Source of the DNA: Clostridia bacterium
GTDB lineage: Bacteria > Bacillota > Clostridia > Lachnospirales > Anaerotignaceae
DNA length: 64,000 nt
Reading direction: 5' to 3'
NCBI GenBank assembly: GCA_022651385.1
Contig: JALCQR010000006.1
Span: 62,001-126,000 of the forward strand
This document shows, piece by piece, positions 28,798 through 38,007 of this stretch (position 1 is the first letter of the stretch; every line of letters starts with the position of its first letter). A program made the position numbers and the translations under genes. Below the pieces are notes generated by a model. The model did no database searches, was not told the origin of the DNA, and was given only the letters and a program-made list of their open reading frames with translations.

Positions 28798-29616
28798 TTA
28801 CTTTATTGTTCGAGTTAAGAAAATCATTATATAATACACTACCGGTGCAGTTACTATTACGCTGTCAAATCTGTCAAGTATTCCTCCATGGCCCGGTATA
28901 AGATTGCTGTAATCCTTTACACCCATGTACCTTTTAAAAGATGATGCCGCGAGGTCACCGACCTGTGAAAGCACAGAGCCCCATGCACCTATAATAGTAC
29001 ACATAAGCAAAGTATTTACACCCTTTATAGCAAAACTTTCACCGCACAGCAGACCAAATACAACCGATAATAAAGTTGCTACAATCACACCGCCTATAGC
29101 ACCTTCAACAGTTTTTTTTGGGCTTAGAGAAGGTATTAGCTTATGTTTGCCAAAAAAGCGTCCTATAAAATATGCGCCTGTATCACATCCAAAAGCCGCT
29201 ATAAATATAAGCCATACAAAATAATTTCCGTATTTGTACTCTCTTACAAGATAAATATGTGTAAGAAGGAACGGAACATAAAATACACCAAAAAGAGTAA
29301 CAAAAATATCTTTTATCTCTACGCTTTTATGAAATAAAACCATATAAAAAAGAAGTGTGCCGATTGTAAATGAAATAAAGAAGCTAAAAAGCTGTCCGTT
29401 TTTCATCATTGAATCAACAAAGATAACATAAATCAGTCCGGAAATGAAACCTATAAAATGAACAAGTTTTATCTTGCCCGAAAGCACTTTATAAAATTCA
29501 TATAGTCCCATTACAGATATTACAGCAATTGCTATATGAAGCGGAAGCCCGCCGTAAATTATAAAAAACAGCAGTACAGGCAAAAGGACTGCTCCGGATA
29601 TTATTCGTGTAGCCAT
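28798..29616 (-). CDS. cdsA: Phosphatidate cytidylyltransferase
   Basis: 272 residues with about eight transmembrane helices. It makes CDP-diacylglycerol for phospholipid synthesis at the membrane. The C-terminal signature region is complete: FKRYMGVKDYSNLIPGHGGILDRFDS, with the key Asp residues of the CDS family. GGGAGATG precedes ATG 29616. It lies 7 bp after uppS. Confidence 0.97.
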   Translation of the reverse strand: MATRIISGAVLLPVLLFFIIYGGLPLHIAIAVISVMGLYEFYKVLSGKIKLVHFIGFISGLIYVIFVDSMMKNGQLFSFFISFTIGTLLFYMVLFHKSVEIKDIFVTLFGVFYVPFLLTHIYLVREYKYGNYFVWLIFIAAFGCDTGAYFIGRFFGKHKLIPSLSPKKTVEGAIGGVIVATLLSVVFGLLCGESFAIKGVNTLLMCTIIGAWGSVLSQVGDLAASSFKRYMGVKDYSNLIPGHGGILDRFDSVIVTAPVVYYIMIFLTRTIK

Positions 29617-29622
29617 TTAAAA

Positions 29623-30369
29623 TCATCTCCCGTTTCTTCCACCAAAGCGTCTGTCTCTGTTTTGGAACTCATAAATCGCCTCTTTCAGGTCATCTCCGGT
29701 GAAATCAGGCCAAAGTTTATCTGTAAATAAAAATTCTGTATATGCAAGCTGCCATAAAAGGAAATTACTGAATCTATACTCACCGCTTGTTCTTATAAGA
29801 AGTTCAGGATCTGGTATATTTGCGGTATCAAGATTTCTTACAATATCTTCTGTTTTAATTTCTTCAGCTTTCAGCGTACCGTTTTCTACTTCGGCGCCAA
29901 CTTTTTTAACCATTCTTAAAATTTCATCCCTGCCGCCGTAGTTTAACGCAATATGAAGAAAAAGTCCTGTTTTTTCTTTCGTAAGATTTTCAAGTGTTAT
30001 TATTTTTTCCTGAATGTCCTTATCAAGCCTTGAAGGATCACCTATCATATCAACTCTGAAAGACTCGGTTTTGCATCTCCTAATGTGATCATCAAGATAT
30101 TTTCTTAGAAGATCCATTATTCCGGAAACTTCTTCATCGCTTCTTTTCCAATTCTCGGTTGAAAAAGCATAAGCGGTAAGATGTTTTACACCAAGCTTTT
30201 CAGCAACTTTGGATACTCTTTCAAGCGTATCAGCTCCCGCTTTGTGCCCGGCTTTTTTTACAAGACCGCGCTTTTTTGCCCATCTTCCATTGCCGTCCAT
30301 AATTATGGCAATTGACTGCGGAATTTTTGTCATATCAAGTTCAGGCAAATCCCTTTTACTGAATATCAA
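29623..30369 (-). CDS. uppS: Isoprenyl (undecaprenyl) diphosphate synthase
   Basis: 248 residues, making the C55 lipid carrier for cell-wall synthesis. The signature IAIIMDGNGRWAKKRG includes the catalytic Asp. ELLIRTSGEYRFSNFLLWQLAYTEF is the second block. The start is judged to be TTG 30369: AAAAGGGG lies 8 bases upstream and the resulting N-terminus (IFSKRDLPELD) is of usual length. The open frame back to 30465 runs through the frr terminator and is rejected; ATG 30333 is the alternative. Confidence 0.95.
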   Translation of the reverse strand: MIFSKRDLPELDMTKIPQSIAIIMDGNGRWAKKRGLVKKAGHKAGADTLERVSKVAEKLGVKHLTAYAFSTENWKRSDEEVSGIMDLLRKYLDDHIRRCKTESFRVDMIGDPSRLDKDIQEKIITLENLTKEKTGLFLHIALNYGGRDEILRMVKKVGAEVENGTLKAEEIKTEDIVRNLDTANIPDPELLIRTSGEYRFSNFLLWQLAYTEFLFTDKLWPDFTGDDLKEAIYEFQNRDRRFGGRNGR

Positions 30370-30413
30370 TTTCAATACCCCTTTTCTTCCATTTAATATA
30401 AACCTATTATTCA

Positions 30414-30440
30414 ATAAAAAACCCCTCAATAATGAGGGGC
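30414..30440 (-). terminator. Terminator between frr and uppS
   Basis: CCCCTC pairs with GAGGGG around ATTATT, followed by TTTTTT on the minus strand. It lies inside the gene run, so it likely causes partial termination or uppS has its own promoter. Confidence 0.75.
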
Positions 30441-30473
30441 AAGCGTACAGTATATCCTGCACCAAAGCTTAAA

Positions 30474-31028
30474 TTAAACAGAAAGTATATCTTTGCTCTT
30501 TGTCTCTGCTTTTTTGTCAATCGCTGCTATATGCTCATCTGTCATTTTCTGTATCTCATCAGCAATATCGGCAAGTTCATCTTCTGTAATCTCATGAGAT
30601 TTTTCTTTCTTTTTAAAAACATCAAGAGCATCTCGTCTTATATTCCTTATGGCAACTTTGGCTTCTTCGCCTTTTTTCTTAACGTCCTTTGTAAGGGAAA
30701 CACGTCTTTCTTCTGTAAGCTCTGGAAATATAAGACGTATTACTTTGCCGTCATTGTTCGGGTTAATACCAATATCAGATTGATTGATAGCTTTTTCGAT
30801 TGCCTTAATAAGACCTCCGTCCCAAGGCTGAATCTGAAGAAGGCGAGGCTCAGGAATCGTTATATTACCTACCTGATTTAAAGGTGTAGCCACACCGTAG
30901 TAATCTACCGTTATTCTGTCAAGTACATGAGGATTGGCTCTTCCGGCTCTGATAGTAGCATATTCACTTTCAAGATTTGCAAGGGTTTTTTCCATTTTTT
31001 CCTTGTATAATGTTACTTTATCTGACAT
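30474..31028 (-). CDS. frr: Ribosome recycling factor
   Basis: 184 residues, splitting ribosomes after termination together with EF-G. The three-helix-bundle sequence YATIRAGRANPHVLDRITVDYYGVATPLNQ and VALTKDV-like block SLTKDVKKKGEEAKVAIRNIRRDA are diagnostic. ATG 31028 follows GGAGGAAT. It is 30 bp downstream of pyrH, the standard arrangement. Confidence 0.98.
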   Translation of the reverse strand: MSDKVTLYKEKMEKTLANLESEYATIRAGRANPHVLDRITVDYYGVATPLNQVGNITIPEPRLLQIQPWDGGLIKAIEKAINQSDIGINPNNDGKVIRLIFPELTEERRVSLTKDVKKKGEEAKVAIRNIRRDALDVFKKKEKSHEITEDELADIADEIQKMTDEHIAAIDKKAETKSKDILSV

Positions 31029-31058
31029 ATTTATTCCTCCTGCATTATGTATAATATT

Positions 31059-31766
31059 TTAATCTACAGTTACAGCAGTTCCTATTTTTTCACCGCTGAC
31101 AGCACGAATAATGCTGTTTTTCTCATTAAGTCCGAATATCACAACCGGTACTTTGTTGTCAAAACATAAAGAAGCAGCCGTGAGATCTATTACTCTAAGA
31201 TTATTTTTAATTATATCCTGGCATTTAATCTCATCAATCTTTTTGGCATTTGGATTTTTAGCGGGATCATCATCATAAACCCCGTCAACATTTTTAGCAA
31301 AGAAAAGTCCGTCTGCCTCAAGTTCGGCTCCTCTTAAAGCCGTTATTGTATCTGTCGAAAACATTGGATGTCCAAGACCGCCTGCGAATATAACAACTTC
31401 TTTGTTTTTAATATGCTTCAGCGCTGAATCTTTTGAAAATTCTTCTGTCATAGTTCCGCATTTAAACGGAGTCTGCACAACAGCTTCCACGCCCTCCTGC
31501 CTTAAAAAATCAGAAACATAAATAGCGTTCATTACAGTAGCAAGCATACCTATTTGGTCGGCTTTTGTTCTGTCCATGGCATGGTCGGCACTTCTGCCTC
31601 TCCAAAAATTGCCACCTCCTATAACAAGTGTTACTTCTGTTCCCATATTTATTATTTCCTTAATCTGTAAAACAATACCCCTTATTATTCCATTATCAAA
31701 TTTTACCTCGGGTTTATCTCCAGAAAGAGCTTCTCCGCTCAGTTTAAGGACGATTCTTTTGTACAT
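31059..31766 (-). CDS. pyrH: UMP kinase
   Basis: 235 residues from ATG 31766 (MYKRIVLK), which has GAGGGTG 9 bases upstream; an in-frame ATG at 31778 is less likely. It phosphorylates UMP to UDP and is of the hexameric amino-acid-kinase fold. Blocks: VLKLSGEAL, VIGGGNFWRGR, MDRTKADQIGMLATVMNA. It is the first gene of the leftward run pyrH-frr-uppS-cdsA-dxr-rseP-ispG-polC. Confidence 0.98.
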   Translation of the reverse strand: MYKRIVLKLSGEALSGDKPEVKFDNGIIRGIVLQIKEIINMGTEVTLVIGGGNFWRGRSADHAMDRTKADQIGMLATVMNAIYVSDFLRQEGVEAVVQTPFKCGTMTEEFSKDSALKHIKNKEVVIFAGGLGHPMFSTDTITALRGAELEADGLFFAKNVDGVYDDDPAKNPNAKKIDEIKCQDIIKNNLRVIDLTAASLCFDNKVPVVIFGLNEKNSIIRAVSGEKIGTAVTVD

Positions 31767-31864
31767 TTTAAAATACACCCTCTAACTTTTTTGTTACCCA
31801 TAGATTATCATACTTTTCTAACAATTTCAACCAAAATAAACAACACAAATTCTTTAAAAAACCT

Positions 31865-32386
31865 TTAGTCATCGTCGTAACGAAAACTTTCATAGAAGTA
31901 ATAAAAATTATCGCATATTTTTTTAGTTTTGTAACTATAATCGTCATTGTCGTATTCCCAGCAGTTATATCCTGTTTCTTCTAATTTGTCCGGATAACCA
32001 AACCTCACCTCGGGCTTGTCTTCTTCAGAGTAGTAAAATCCGGAATTGGCATCTTCAAAATCCGAGCTTCCGCAGAAGAAAACCACAGCGGAATTAAAAT
32101 CGTATTCGGATATATCGGTTACTCCGTCAATTTTGCTGTACTGTATTGATCCATCTTTTATAGCCGTCAAAATATCATCTTTGTTATTATTTAAAATTTT
32201 TTCTACTTTCCACTTTGACGGAGCTGGCGGAAACATGTAATTTAATATGACTGCACAAGATGAAAACAAAAACACTATGCCTATAACTAAAGCTAATAAA
32301 GTGTCTGCTAAACAGCCGCGACGTTTTTTCTTAATACTTTTTTCATGTTCGTTTTTCTGAATAGACGTTTCATCTTTATTCTCCAT
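31865..32386 (-). CDS. Hypothetical membrane-anchored protein
   Basis: 173 residues of no family recognised. A basic, hydrophilic N-terminus (about 1-25, rich in Lys) precedes one transmembrane helix (TLLALVIGIVFLFSSCAVILNY), so the C-terminal ~120 residues should face outside. That part is acidic and rich in Tyr and Asp, ending YYFYESFRYDDD. Codon usage is more AT-rich than neighbouring housekeeping genes. It sits between trpS and pyrH with another short exported protein upstream; the two may form a small accessory pair. Confidence 0.6.
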   Translation of the reverse strand: MENKDETSIQKNEHEKSIKKKRRGCLADTLLALVIGIVFLFSSCAVILNYMFPPAPSKWKVEKILNNNKDDILTAIKDGSIQYSKIDGVTDISEYDFNSAVVFFCGSSDFEDANSGFYYSEEDKPEVRFGYPDKLEETGYNCWEYDNDDYSYKTKKICDNFYYFYESFRYDDD

Positions 32387-32428
32387 TTAATTCCACCGCT
32401 TATTCAATGATCAACTTTTAAATTCTGT

Positions 32429-32875
32429 TCAATCAGACAAATACATATATTTCACACCATTTTTTTCTTCAACAATAAACACGGCATTTTTAGATGAATT
32501 AATACAATTACTTCCTATTCCGTAAAAAGACATATTAAATCCAATATTTTTCGGATATCCATAAACCGCACATACAACTTTTTTCCCTTTTACAAAAACA
32601 ATATTTGTCATATCTTCACTGACAGACTCACGAAGATGTAGACTTTTTATCCCAGTTTCTTTTTCTATCTCTTCTTTGCTTTCATAAGGATCAAAACTGT
32701 ATACCGAATCCCAACTAAATGAAGTTATATCATTAAGTGTAACTTTCTCATCTTTTAATTTTAAAACTGACCTTTTGAAATCAGAACAGTTTTTTATATA
32801 TATAATTTCACATGCAGAAAAATATGATAATATGAATACAGCTAAAATTATAATCTTTTTATGTTTACTTATCAT
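32429..32875 (-). CDS. Hypothetical exported protein
   Basis: 148 residues, no family recognised. The N-terminus has a signal-like segment (KKIIILAVFILSYFSACEI); SAC near residue 22 could be a lipobox but is atypical (SYFSAC lacks the usual Leu at -3). The remainder is a small mixed domain without recognisable motif. It is followed after 42 bp by a second uncharacterised membrane protein in the same direction. Confidence 0.55.
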   Translation of the reverse strand: MISKHKKIIILAVFILSYFSACEIIYIKNCSDFKRSVLKLKDEKVTLNDITSFSWDSVYSFDPYESKEEIEKETGIKSLHLRESVSEDMTNIVFVKGKKVVCAVYGYPKNIGFNMSFYGIGSNCINSSKNAVFIVEEKNGVKYMYLSD

Positions 32876-32991
32876 TTTATCATATCCTTAATTTAATAAA
32901 TATACTGATGTTACTATATTAAAAAGTCCTAAAACATTTCAACCCAAAACTGTTATTATCATAATTATTCATAAACTTTGCATACAAAAAA

Positions 32992-33015
32992 CCTGCATTT
33001 TATTAAAAACCCAGG
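32992..33015 (-). terminator. Weak terminator after trpS
   Basis: CCTG and CAGG pair, then TTTT with AAAA across a small internal loop, followed by TTTTTT on the minus strand. Confidence 0.45.
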
Positions 33016-33033
33016 CTTAGTGCATTCGTTCTG

Positions 33034-34041
33034 TTATCTTATTTTTTCAACAAACCCAACTTTTTTCCTAACTTTAGAAAGTGTCTTGGTTGCTATTGCA
33101 GATGCTCTTTCAGTGTTTTTCTTTATTATTGACTCAATGTAGTCTTTGTTGTTCTGAAGGTCGGCAAATTTTTTCTGTATAGGCTCAAGATTTGCTACAA
33201 CTGCTTCTCCTACGCTTGTCTTAAAATTGCCGTATCCGCAGTTTGCAAACTCTTTTTCACATTCTTCAATTGTTTTTCCTGTAACGGCACTGTATATGCC
33301 TAAAAGATTGCTAACACCAGGCTTATTTTCAGGATCATAGTGTACTTCGTTTTCCGAATCAGTAATTGCCTTTTTAAATTTATTCATTATAACTTTAGGA
33401 TCATCCATTAAAGCAATGGTATTGTTTTTATTTTCATCGGATTTGGACATCTTCTTTGTTGGGTCCTGAAGTGCCATTATTCTTGCTCCAACTTTGCCTA
33501 TATAACCTTCCGGAATAGTAAACACATCGCCGTAAAGTGAATTAAATCTTTCGGCAATATCTCTTGTAAGCTCAAGATGCTGCCTCTGATCCTCACCTAC
33601 GGGAACAAGGTCTGTCTGATAAAGAAGAATATCAGCCGCCATTAAAACAGGATAATCAAAAAGTCCAGCGTTTATATTGTCACTGTGCTTCTGACTTTTT
33701 TCCTTAAATTGAGTCATTCTTGAGAGTTCGCCCATATATGTGAAACAGTTGAGTATCCAGCTAAGTTCAGCATGCTGGGGTACATGTGACTGATAATAAA
33801 TAATATTTTTTTCCGGATCAAGACCAGAAGCAATATACTGCATTAATATATCTCTACCTGCTTTTCTGAATTTAGCCGGGTCTTGTCTCACAGTAATTGC
33901 ATGCATATCAACAATGCAATAAAGACAGTTATAGTCATATTGCAGTTTTTTCCAGTTGTTAAGTGCTCCAAGATAGTTGCCCAAAGTCATAAAGCCTGAA
34001 GGCTGCATACCGCTGAATATTACTTTTTTATCTCCTATCAT
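33034..34041 (-). CDS. trpS: Tryptophanyl-tRNA synthetase
   Basis: 335 residues, class I synthetase. The HIGH-like motif is PSGFMTLGNYLGAL (15-28) and the KMSKS motif is intact in KKMSKSDENKNN near 198. ATG 34041 follows GAGGAGAG. It is transcribed alone and divergent from the DAHP synthase gene; no T-box or other leader is visible in the 120-bp intergenic region. Confidence 0.98.
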   Translation of the reverse strand: MIGDKKVIFSGMQPSGFMTLGNYLGALNNWKKLQYDYNCLYCIVDMHAITVRQDPAKFRKAGRDILMQYIASGLDPEKNIIYYQSHVPQHAELSWILNCFTYMGELSRMTQFKEKSQKHSDNINAGLFDYPVLMAADILLYQTDLVPVGEDQRQHLELTRDIAERFNSLYGDVFTIPEGYIGKVGARIMALQDPTKKMSKSDENKNNTIALMDDPKVIMNKFKKAITDSENEVHYDPENKPGVSNLLGIYSAVTGKTIEECEKEFANCGYGNFKTSVGEAVVANLEPIQKKFADLQNNKDYIESIIKKNTERASAIATKTLSKVRKKVGFVEKIR

Positions 34042-34162
34042 ATATATCTCTCCTCAAATAATTATTGCAAATAAAGTGAATTTCTTATATAGTATACAGT
34101 GATATTGTACTTTTTTCAATAAAATAAACAAATTAGAATTAATTTTGAAAGGATGTGGAAAA

Positions 34163-35191
34163 ATGAGTTTCACTAAAATACAGAATATACCGACACCTGA
34201 AGAATTCATTGCTAAAATACCTATGTCCCCGGAGCTTACTGAAGTTAAGGCAAAAAGGGACGCCGAATTAAAAGATATTATCGAAGGAAAAGACAAAAGA
34301 TTTGTCTTAATAGTAGGACCGTGTTCCGCAAGCGATGAAGATGCTGTTTTGGATTACACGTCAAGACTTGCCAAGCTTAATGATAAAGTAAAAGAAAAAC
34401 TTTTTATTATTCCGAGAATATATACAAACAAACCTCGTACTAACGGTGACGGATATAAGGGTATGCTTCATCAGCCGGACCCGACAAAAGGCACAAATAT
34501 ACTTGCAGGTATAGAAAAGCTTAGAGAAATGCACATAAAATCAATCAGAGAAACACACCTTACTGCTGCGGATGAAATGCTTTATCCGGAAAACTATGCA
34601 TTTTTGTATGACATTTTAAGTTATGTGGCAATCGGTGCCCGTTCTGTTGAAAATCAGCAGCATCGTCTCGTATCAAGCGGAATTGACGTTCCTGTCGGTA
34701 TGAAAAACCCTACCTCAGGCGATTTTAATGTTATGTTAAATTCTGTTTATGCCGCACAGTCAAGCCATATATTCCTTTACAGGGATGCCGAGGTTTCAAC
34801 TCACGGTAATCCTCTTACACATGCTATAATAAGAGGTTATGTAAATAAGCATGGCAAGACCCAGCCAAACTACCATTATGAAGACCTTGAGCTTCTTGCT
34901 GATATGTATTACAAAAAAGGCGTTCTCAATCCTTTTGTAATCGTAGATGTAAATCATGCAAATTCTGGAAAAAAATTCTATGAACAGCCAAGAATTGTCA
35001 AAGAAGTGCTACACAGTCGTACAATGAACAAAACAATAAACGATTTAATTAGAGGAGTTATGATAGAAAGCTTTATTGAAGAAGGAAACCAGAAAACAGA
35101 CGGTGGTGTATACGGAAAATCAATAACTGATGCCTGTCTCGGCTGGAACGATACTGAAGAACTCATTCTTGAAATTGCTGACAGAGTATAA
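34163..35191 (+). CDS. aroF: 3-deoxy-7-phosphoheptulonate (DAHP) synthase, class I
   Basis: 342 residues from ATG 34163 (AAAGGATG upstream). First step of the shikimate pathway, condensing PEP with erythrose 4-phosphate. It is the AroF/G/H kind: LIVGPCSASDEDAVLDY, KPRTNGDGYKGMLHQPD, and VNHANSGKKFYEQPRI with the metal His. The paralogue (F, G or H) and its feedback amino acid cannot be settled. It is monocistronic, with a terminator right after. Confidence 0.95.
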   Translation: MSFTKIQNIPTPEEFIAKIPMSPELTEVKAKRDAELKDIIEGKDKRFVLIVGPCSASDEDAVLDYTSRLAKLNDKVKEKLFIIPRIYTNKPRTNGDGYKGMLHQPDPTKGTNILAGIEKLREMHIKSIRETHLTAADEMLYPENYAFLYDILSYVAIGARSVENQQHRLVSSGIDVPVGMKNPTSGDFNVMLNSVYAAQSSHIFLYRDAEVSTHGNPLTHAIIRGYVNKHGKTQPNYHYEDLELLADMYYKKGVLNPFVIVDVNHANSGKKFYEQPRIVKEVLHSRTMNKTINDLIRGVMIESFIEEGNQKTDGGVYGKSITDACLGWNDTEELILEIADRV

Positions 35192-35193
35192 AT

Positions 35194-35221
35194 AAAAAAG
35201 CCCTATTCTAAGGGCTTTTTT
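35194..35221. terminator. Bidirectional terminator after DAHP synthase
   Basis: AAAAAAGCCCT pairs with AGGGCTTTTTT around TATTCT; it also lies beyond the end of the converging PspC gene. Confidence 0.88.
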
Positions 35222-35233
35222 ATATTCTTTAAA

Positions 35234-35473
35234 TTAAATTTCTTTGCAGTTTCCGTTTATATTTCCGTCACTGCTTCCGCCGTCATTTGTAGGCACTATT
35301 ATCATAGCTATAATATATAAAACAATACCAGGGAAAAACCCAGTGCATAATGTAAGTCCTGCCCATATAAGACGAATTATTGTTACATCAAAATCAATAT
35401 AATCAGCAATGCCACTGCACACACCGGCTAATTTATTATTTGACATATTTCTGTAAAGTTTTTTTCCGTTCAT
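35234..35473 (-). CDS. PspC domain protein
   Basis: 79 residues. LYRNMSNNKLAGVCSGIADYIDFDVTIIRLIW is the PspC signature, followed by one or two transmembrane segments (LCTGFFPGIVLYIIAMIIV). Proteins of this type sit in the membrane in stress-related contexts; the role of this small stand-alone form is unknown. It lies 17 bp after radC in the same direction. Confidence 0.88.
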   Translation of the reverse strand: MNGKKLYRNMSNNKLAGVCSGIADYIDFDVTIIRLIWAGLTLCTGFFPGIVLYIIAMIIVPTNDGGSSDGNINGNCKEI

Positions 35474-35490
35474 TAAATATCTCTCCTTTT

Positions 35491-36219
35491 TTAAATCATA
35501 TTTTTTATAAAGCCCTCATCACACAAACTTATATACTTGTCGTCTGCTACTATAATATGATCAACAACGTAAATATCTATCTGGTTCATAATTTTTATTA
35601 TCTGAACCGTCGTGCTTATATCATCTGATGTTGGAACAAGACTTCCTCCGGGATGATTGTGAGCAATTATAATGCTTCTTGCATTAAATTTAAAAGCCGC
35701 TTCCATTATATTTCTCAGATATACAGCCGTTTCGCTTATTGAACCCCTGCTTACAAGAGATGTGCCGATAAGACGACTTTGAACATCAAGACAAATTACA
35801 TAAAAACACTCTCTTTTCTCTCTTGAAAGAAGAAAAACAGCATATTCTCCCGCTAATTCCGAGCTGTCAATAACTTTCTTTTTTGAAAACCTGACTCTCA
35901 TATATCTGTGCAGAAGTTCAGACGCTATCGAAAAAAACATTGCCGTATTTTCAGATACATTGCAGCGGTTCATAATGTCTGTTGGGTCTGCGTCAAAAAG
36001 CAATCCAAGATTGTTGTCATATTCATTTAATATCTTATGTGCTTTTTCATTGGTATTCTGTCTTGGATAAGTAGAGTAAAGAAGCATTTCAATCAGTTCG
36101 TGGTCGGCAAAAGAACTGCATCCGTCTTTAAAAAGACGTTCCTTCATCCTCTTTCTGTGACCTTCATGAATCTGATGTTTTTCATCTTTTTCTGTTTTCT
36201 TAAATTCTCTGTCCTCCAT
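35491..36219 (-). CDS. radC: RadC family JAB/MPN-domain protein
   Basis: 242 residues. The N-terminal helix-hairpin-helix-like part precedes the JAMM metal site, IIIAHNHPGGSLVPTSDD near 172-189. Despite the historical DNA-repair name, the function of RadC is not established. The start ATG 36219 has GGAGA upstream and is 4 bp from the end of the DUF402 gene, suggesting co-transcription. Confidence 0.93.
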   Translation of the reverse strand: MEDREFKKTEKDEKHQIHEGHRKRMKERLFKDGCSSFADHELIEMLLYSTYPRQNTNEKAHKILNEYDNNLGLLFDADPTDIMNRCNVSENTAMFFSIASELLHRYMRVRFSKKKVIDSSELAGEYAVFLLSREKRECFYVICLDVQSRLIGTSLVSRGSISETAVYLRNIMEAAFKFNARSIIIAHNHPGGSLVPTSDDISTTVQIIKIMNQIDIYVVDHIIVADDKYISLCDEGFIKNMI

Positions 36220-36223
36220 AGCA

Positions 36224-36685
36224 TTATGTCTCCGGAACCAGCTGTTTTATACCGCTTGAGTAAATAATTTTTAAAAGAGCGTCAAGCTGTCTTAAGGCCA
36301 TGCTAAGTTCATTTTTTGTAATGAGCCCCTTTTCATAAGCCTCTGCCAGCTCATCAAGGTCAACTACTTTCACGGTTTTATCAGGATAAACTTTTACATC
36401 GGCCAAAAGGTCTGTAAAAATATATGCTCCTTCTCTGCTTTTATACTCAGTTTTTATTATGTCACAATAATAACAAAGAAGCGATTCATCATCTTTCAAA
36501 TAACTGCTTATCTTATATCCATCATTAATATAATAACACGAATACCCGTGAGTAAAATCTTTTCTTGGTTTAAGTACATTCCATTTTGTAATTATCTTTT
36601 CGTTATCACATGAAAGAATTATATCATCCCTTAAAAGCACTGTTTCATTCGGTATAAACCGCTTTCTGTATAGCTTTATATCCAT
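36224..36685 (-). CDS. DUF402 domain protein
   Basis: 153 residues from ATG 36685 (AGGTGAT upstream; GTG 36697 is an alternative start). The family pattern is seen in DLLADVKVYPDKTVKVVDLDELAEAYEKGLI; members related to FomD and Ntdp hydrolyse nucleoside di/triphosphates. That activity is known for family members, not shown here. It is the first gene of DUF402-radC-pspC. Confidence 0.85.
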   Translation of the reverse strand: MDIKLYRKRFIPNETVLLRDDIILSCDNEKIITKWNVLKPRKDFTHGYSCYYINDGYKISSYLKDDESLLCYYCDIIKTEYKSREGAYIFTDLLADVKVYPDKTVKVVDLDELAEAYEKGLITKNELSMALRQLDALLKIIYSSGIKQLVPET

Positions 36686-36697
36686 ATATTTTATCAC

Positions 36698-36953
36698 CTG
36701 TCCGAAATTTTAATATCTTTTTTTGATTTTATCATAAATATTTCATATTTTCTATAAAAAGCTGATTATAACTAAGAAAAGCAATCCATTTCGGAAAATT
36801 TATAAAATAACTTCATGAATTGATATATTTTTAATGTCTTATACATTTACTTTTTTATATTAAACTGTCTGGTACAGCATTTTATTATATATGTATATTG
36901 TAGGCGTGGCACAAAGTCATAATAAACATCTTCTAAACCAATTTTAAAACAAG
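36698..36953. other. AT-rich intergenic stretch without a gene
   Basis: About 255 bp between the DUF402 gene and the DegV terminator. No open frame with a ribosome site is seen. It presumably holds the leftward promoter of DUF402-radC, which I could not place firmly. Confidence 0.5.
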
Positions 36954-36974
36954 ACCCCTCATAATATGAGGGGT
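36954..36974 (-). terminator. Terminator after the DegV gene
   Basis: ACCCCTCATA pairs perfectly with TATGAGGGGT, then CTTGTTTT on the minus strand. The GC part matches the hairpin after frr. Confidence 0.85.
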
Positions 36975-37023
36975 GAATTCAGTTATATACAAATAACTTT
37001 TCTGACAATTTAATGGTCTTCTA

Positions 37024-37872
37024 TTAAGCTCTGATTATAACAAGTCCTACGGCACCTTCGCCGCCATGTGTCGCCATTACGCTTCCGGTTATTGTAAGTT
37101 CTACGTCTTCAAAACCTTTTGACATAAGCGTTTCTTTCATTTTTTCAAGTACGTCTTTGTTGCTTCCAAGAGTATAAATTATATAAGCCTTTCTCATATC
37201 AAATTTTTCATTTTCCAAAAAATCATCTATAAGCTTATTATAAAATTTGCTTATGGTATTTCTGTATTTTTTAGTGGCAATAAGTTTTCCGTCAACTATA
37301 TCTATTCTTGGTTTAACTCTAAGCACCGATGCAAGAAGCACTGATGCATTTGAGCATCGTCCTCCGGCTACAAGGTATTCGAGTTTATCCGGTACAAAAC
37401 ATGTTTTTACTTTAGGAACAATAGCTTTAAGCTTTTTTACAAGACAGCCTACATTAATTTCAGGCTCATCTCTAAGCATTTGTGCGGCTGCGATTGCAAT
37501 TGCCCCAGCTCCTCCAGAAACATTTCTTGAGTCAATCAAAAATACATTTTCCAATTCTTCTACAGCCGTTACGGCATTTTGATAGGTAGATGAAGCAAGT
37601 GACGAATAACCTATATGCACTATCTGTGCACCCGGCACTTCTTCTTGTATTTTTTTGAAAAAGCTTTTAAATTCCTGAGGATTAACAGCACTTGTTTTCG
37701 GAACCTGTTTTGTTTTATTAAAAAAGTCATACACTTCCTGTACGTCAAGTTTTCCATCATCACAATCCCTGTCAGGAAAAACCACATGCATCGGTACAGA
37801 GTATATGCCATATTTTTTTTTATTTTCTTCGGAAACATCAGAGCAACTTTCGGTTGAAATAACGATTGGCAT
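37024..37872 (-). CDS. DegV family fatty-acid-binding protein
   Basis: 282 residues. DegV proteins bind a fatty acid and serve fatty-acid kinase (FakB-like) in phospholipid synthesis. N-terminal IVISTESCSDVSEENKKKYGI, TSAVNPQEF near 60, and the C-terminal THGGEGAVGLVII are the family blocks. ATG 37872 follows AAGGAGG. It is a single gene between two terminators. Confidence 0.93.
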   Translation of the reverse strand: MPIVISTESCSDVSEENKKKYGIYSVPMHVVFPDRDCDDGKLDVQEVYDFFNKTKQVPKTSAVNPQEFKSFFKKIQEEVPGAQIVHIGYSSLASSTYQNAVTAVEELENVFLIDSRNVSGGAGAIAIAAAQMLRDEPEINVGCLVKKLKAIVPKVKTCFVPDKLEYLVAGGRCSNASVLLASVLRVKPRIDIVDGKLIATKKYRNTISKFYNKLIDDFLENEKFDMRKAYIIYTLGSNKDVLEKMKETLMSKGFEDVELTITGSVMATHGGEGAVGLVIIRA

Positions 37873-37973
37873 AGTTAAACCTCCTTATATAGTATCTAAT
37901 ACCACTTTATATCTTTTCAATTACTTTGTCAATCGTATAATGACAAATTTATGCCAAAAACTGCACAAAAAAT

Positions 37974-37993
37974 CCGCCTGACAAACAGGCGGA
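37974..37993 (-). terminator. Terminator after the esterase gene
   Basis: TCCGCCTG pairs with CAGGCGGA over 4 bases, followed by TTTTTTGTG on the minus strand. Confidence 0.88.
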
Positions 37994-38007
37994 AAATTAT
38001 CGAGCAT

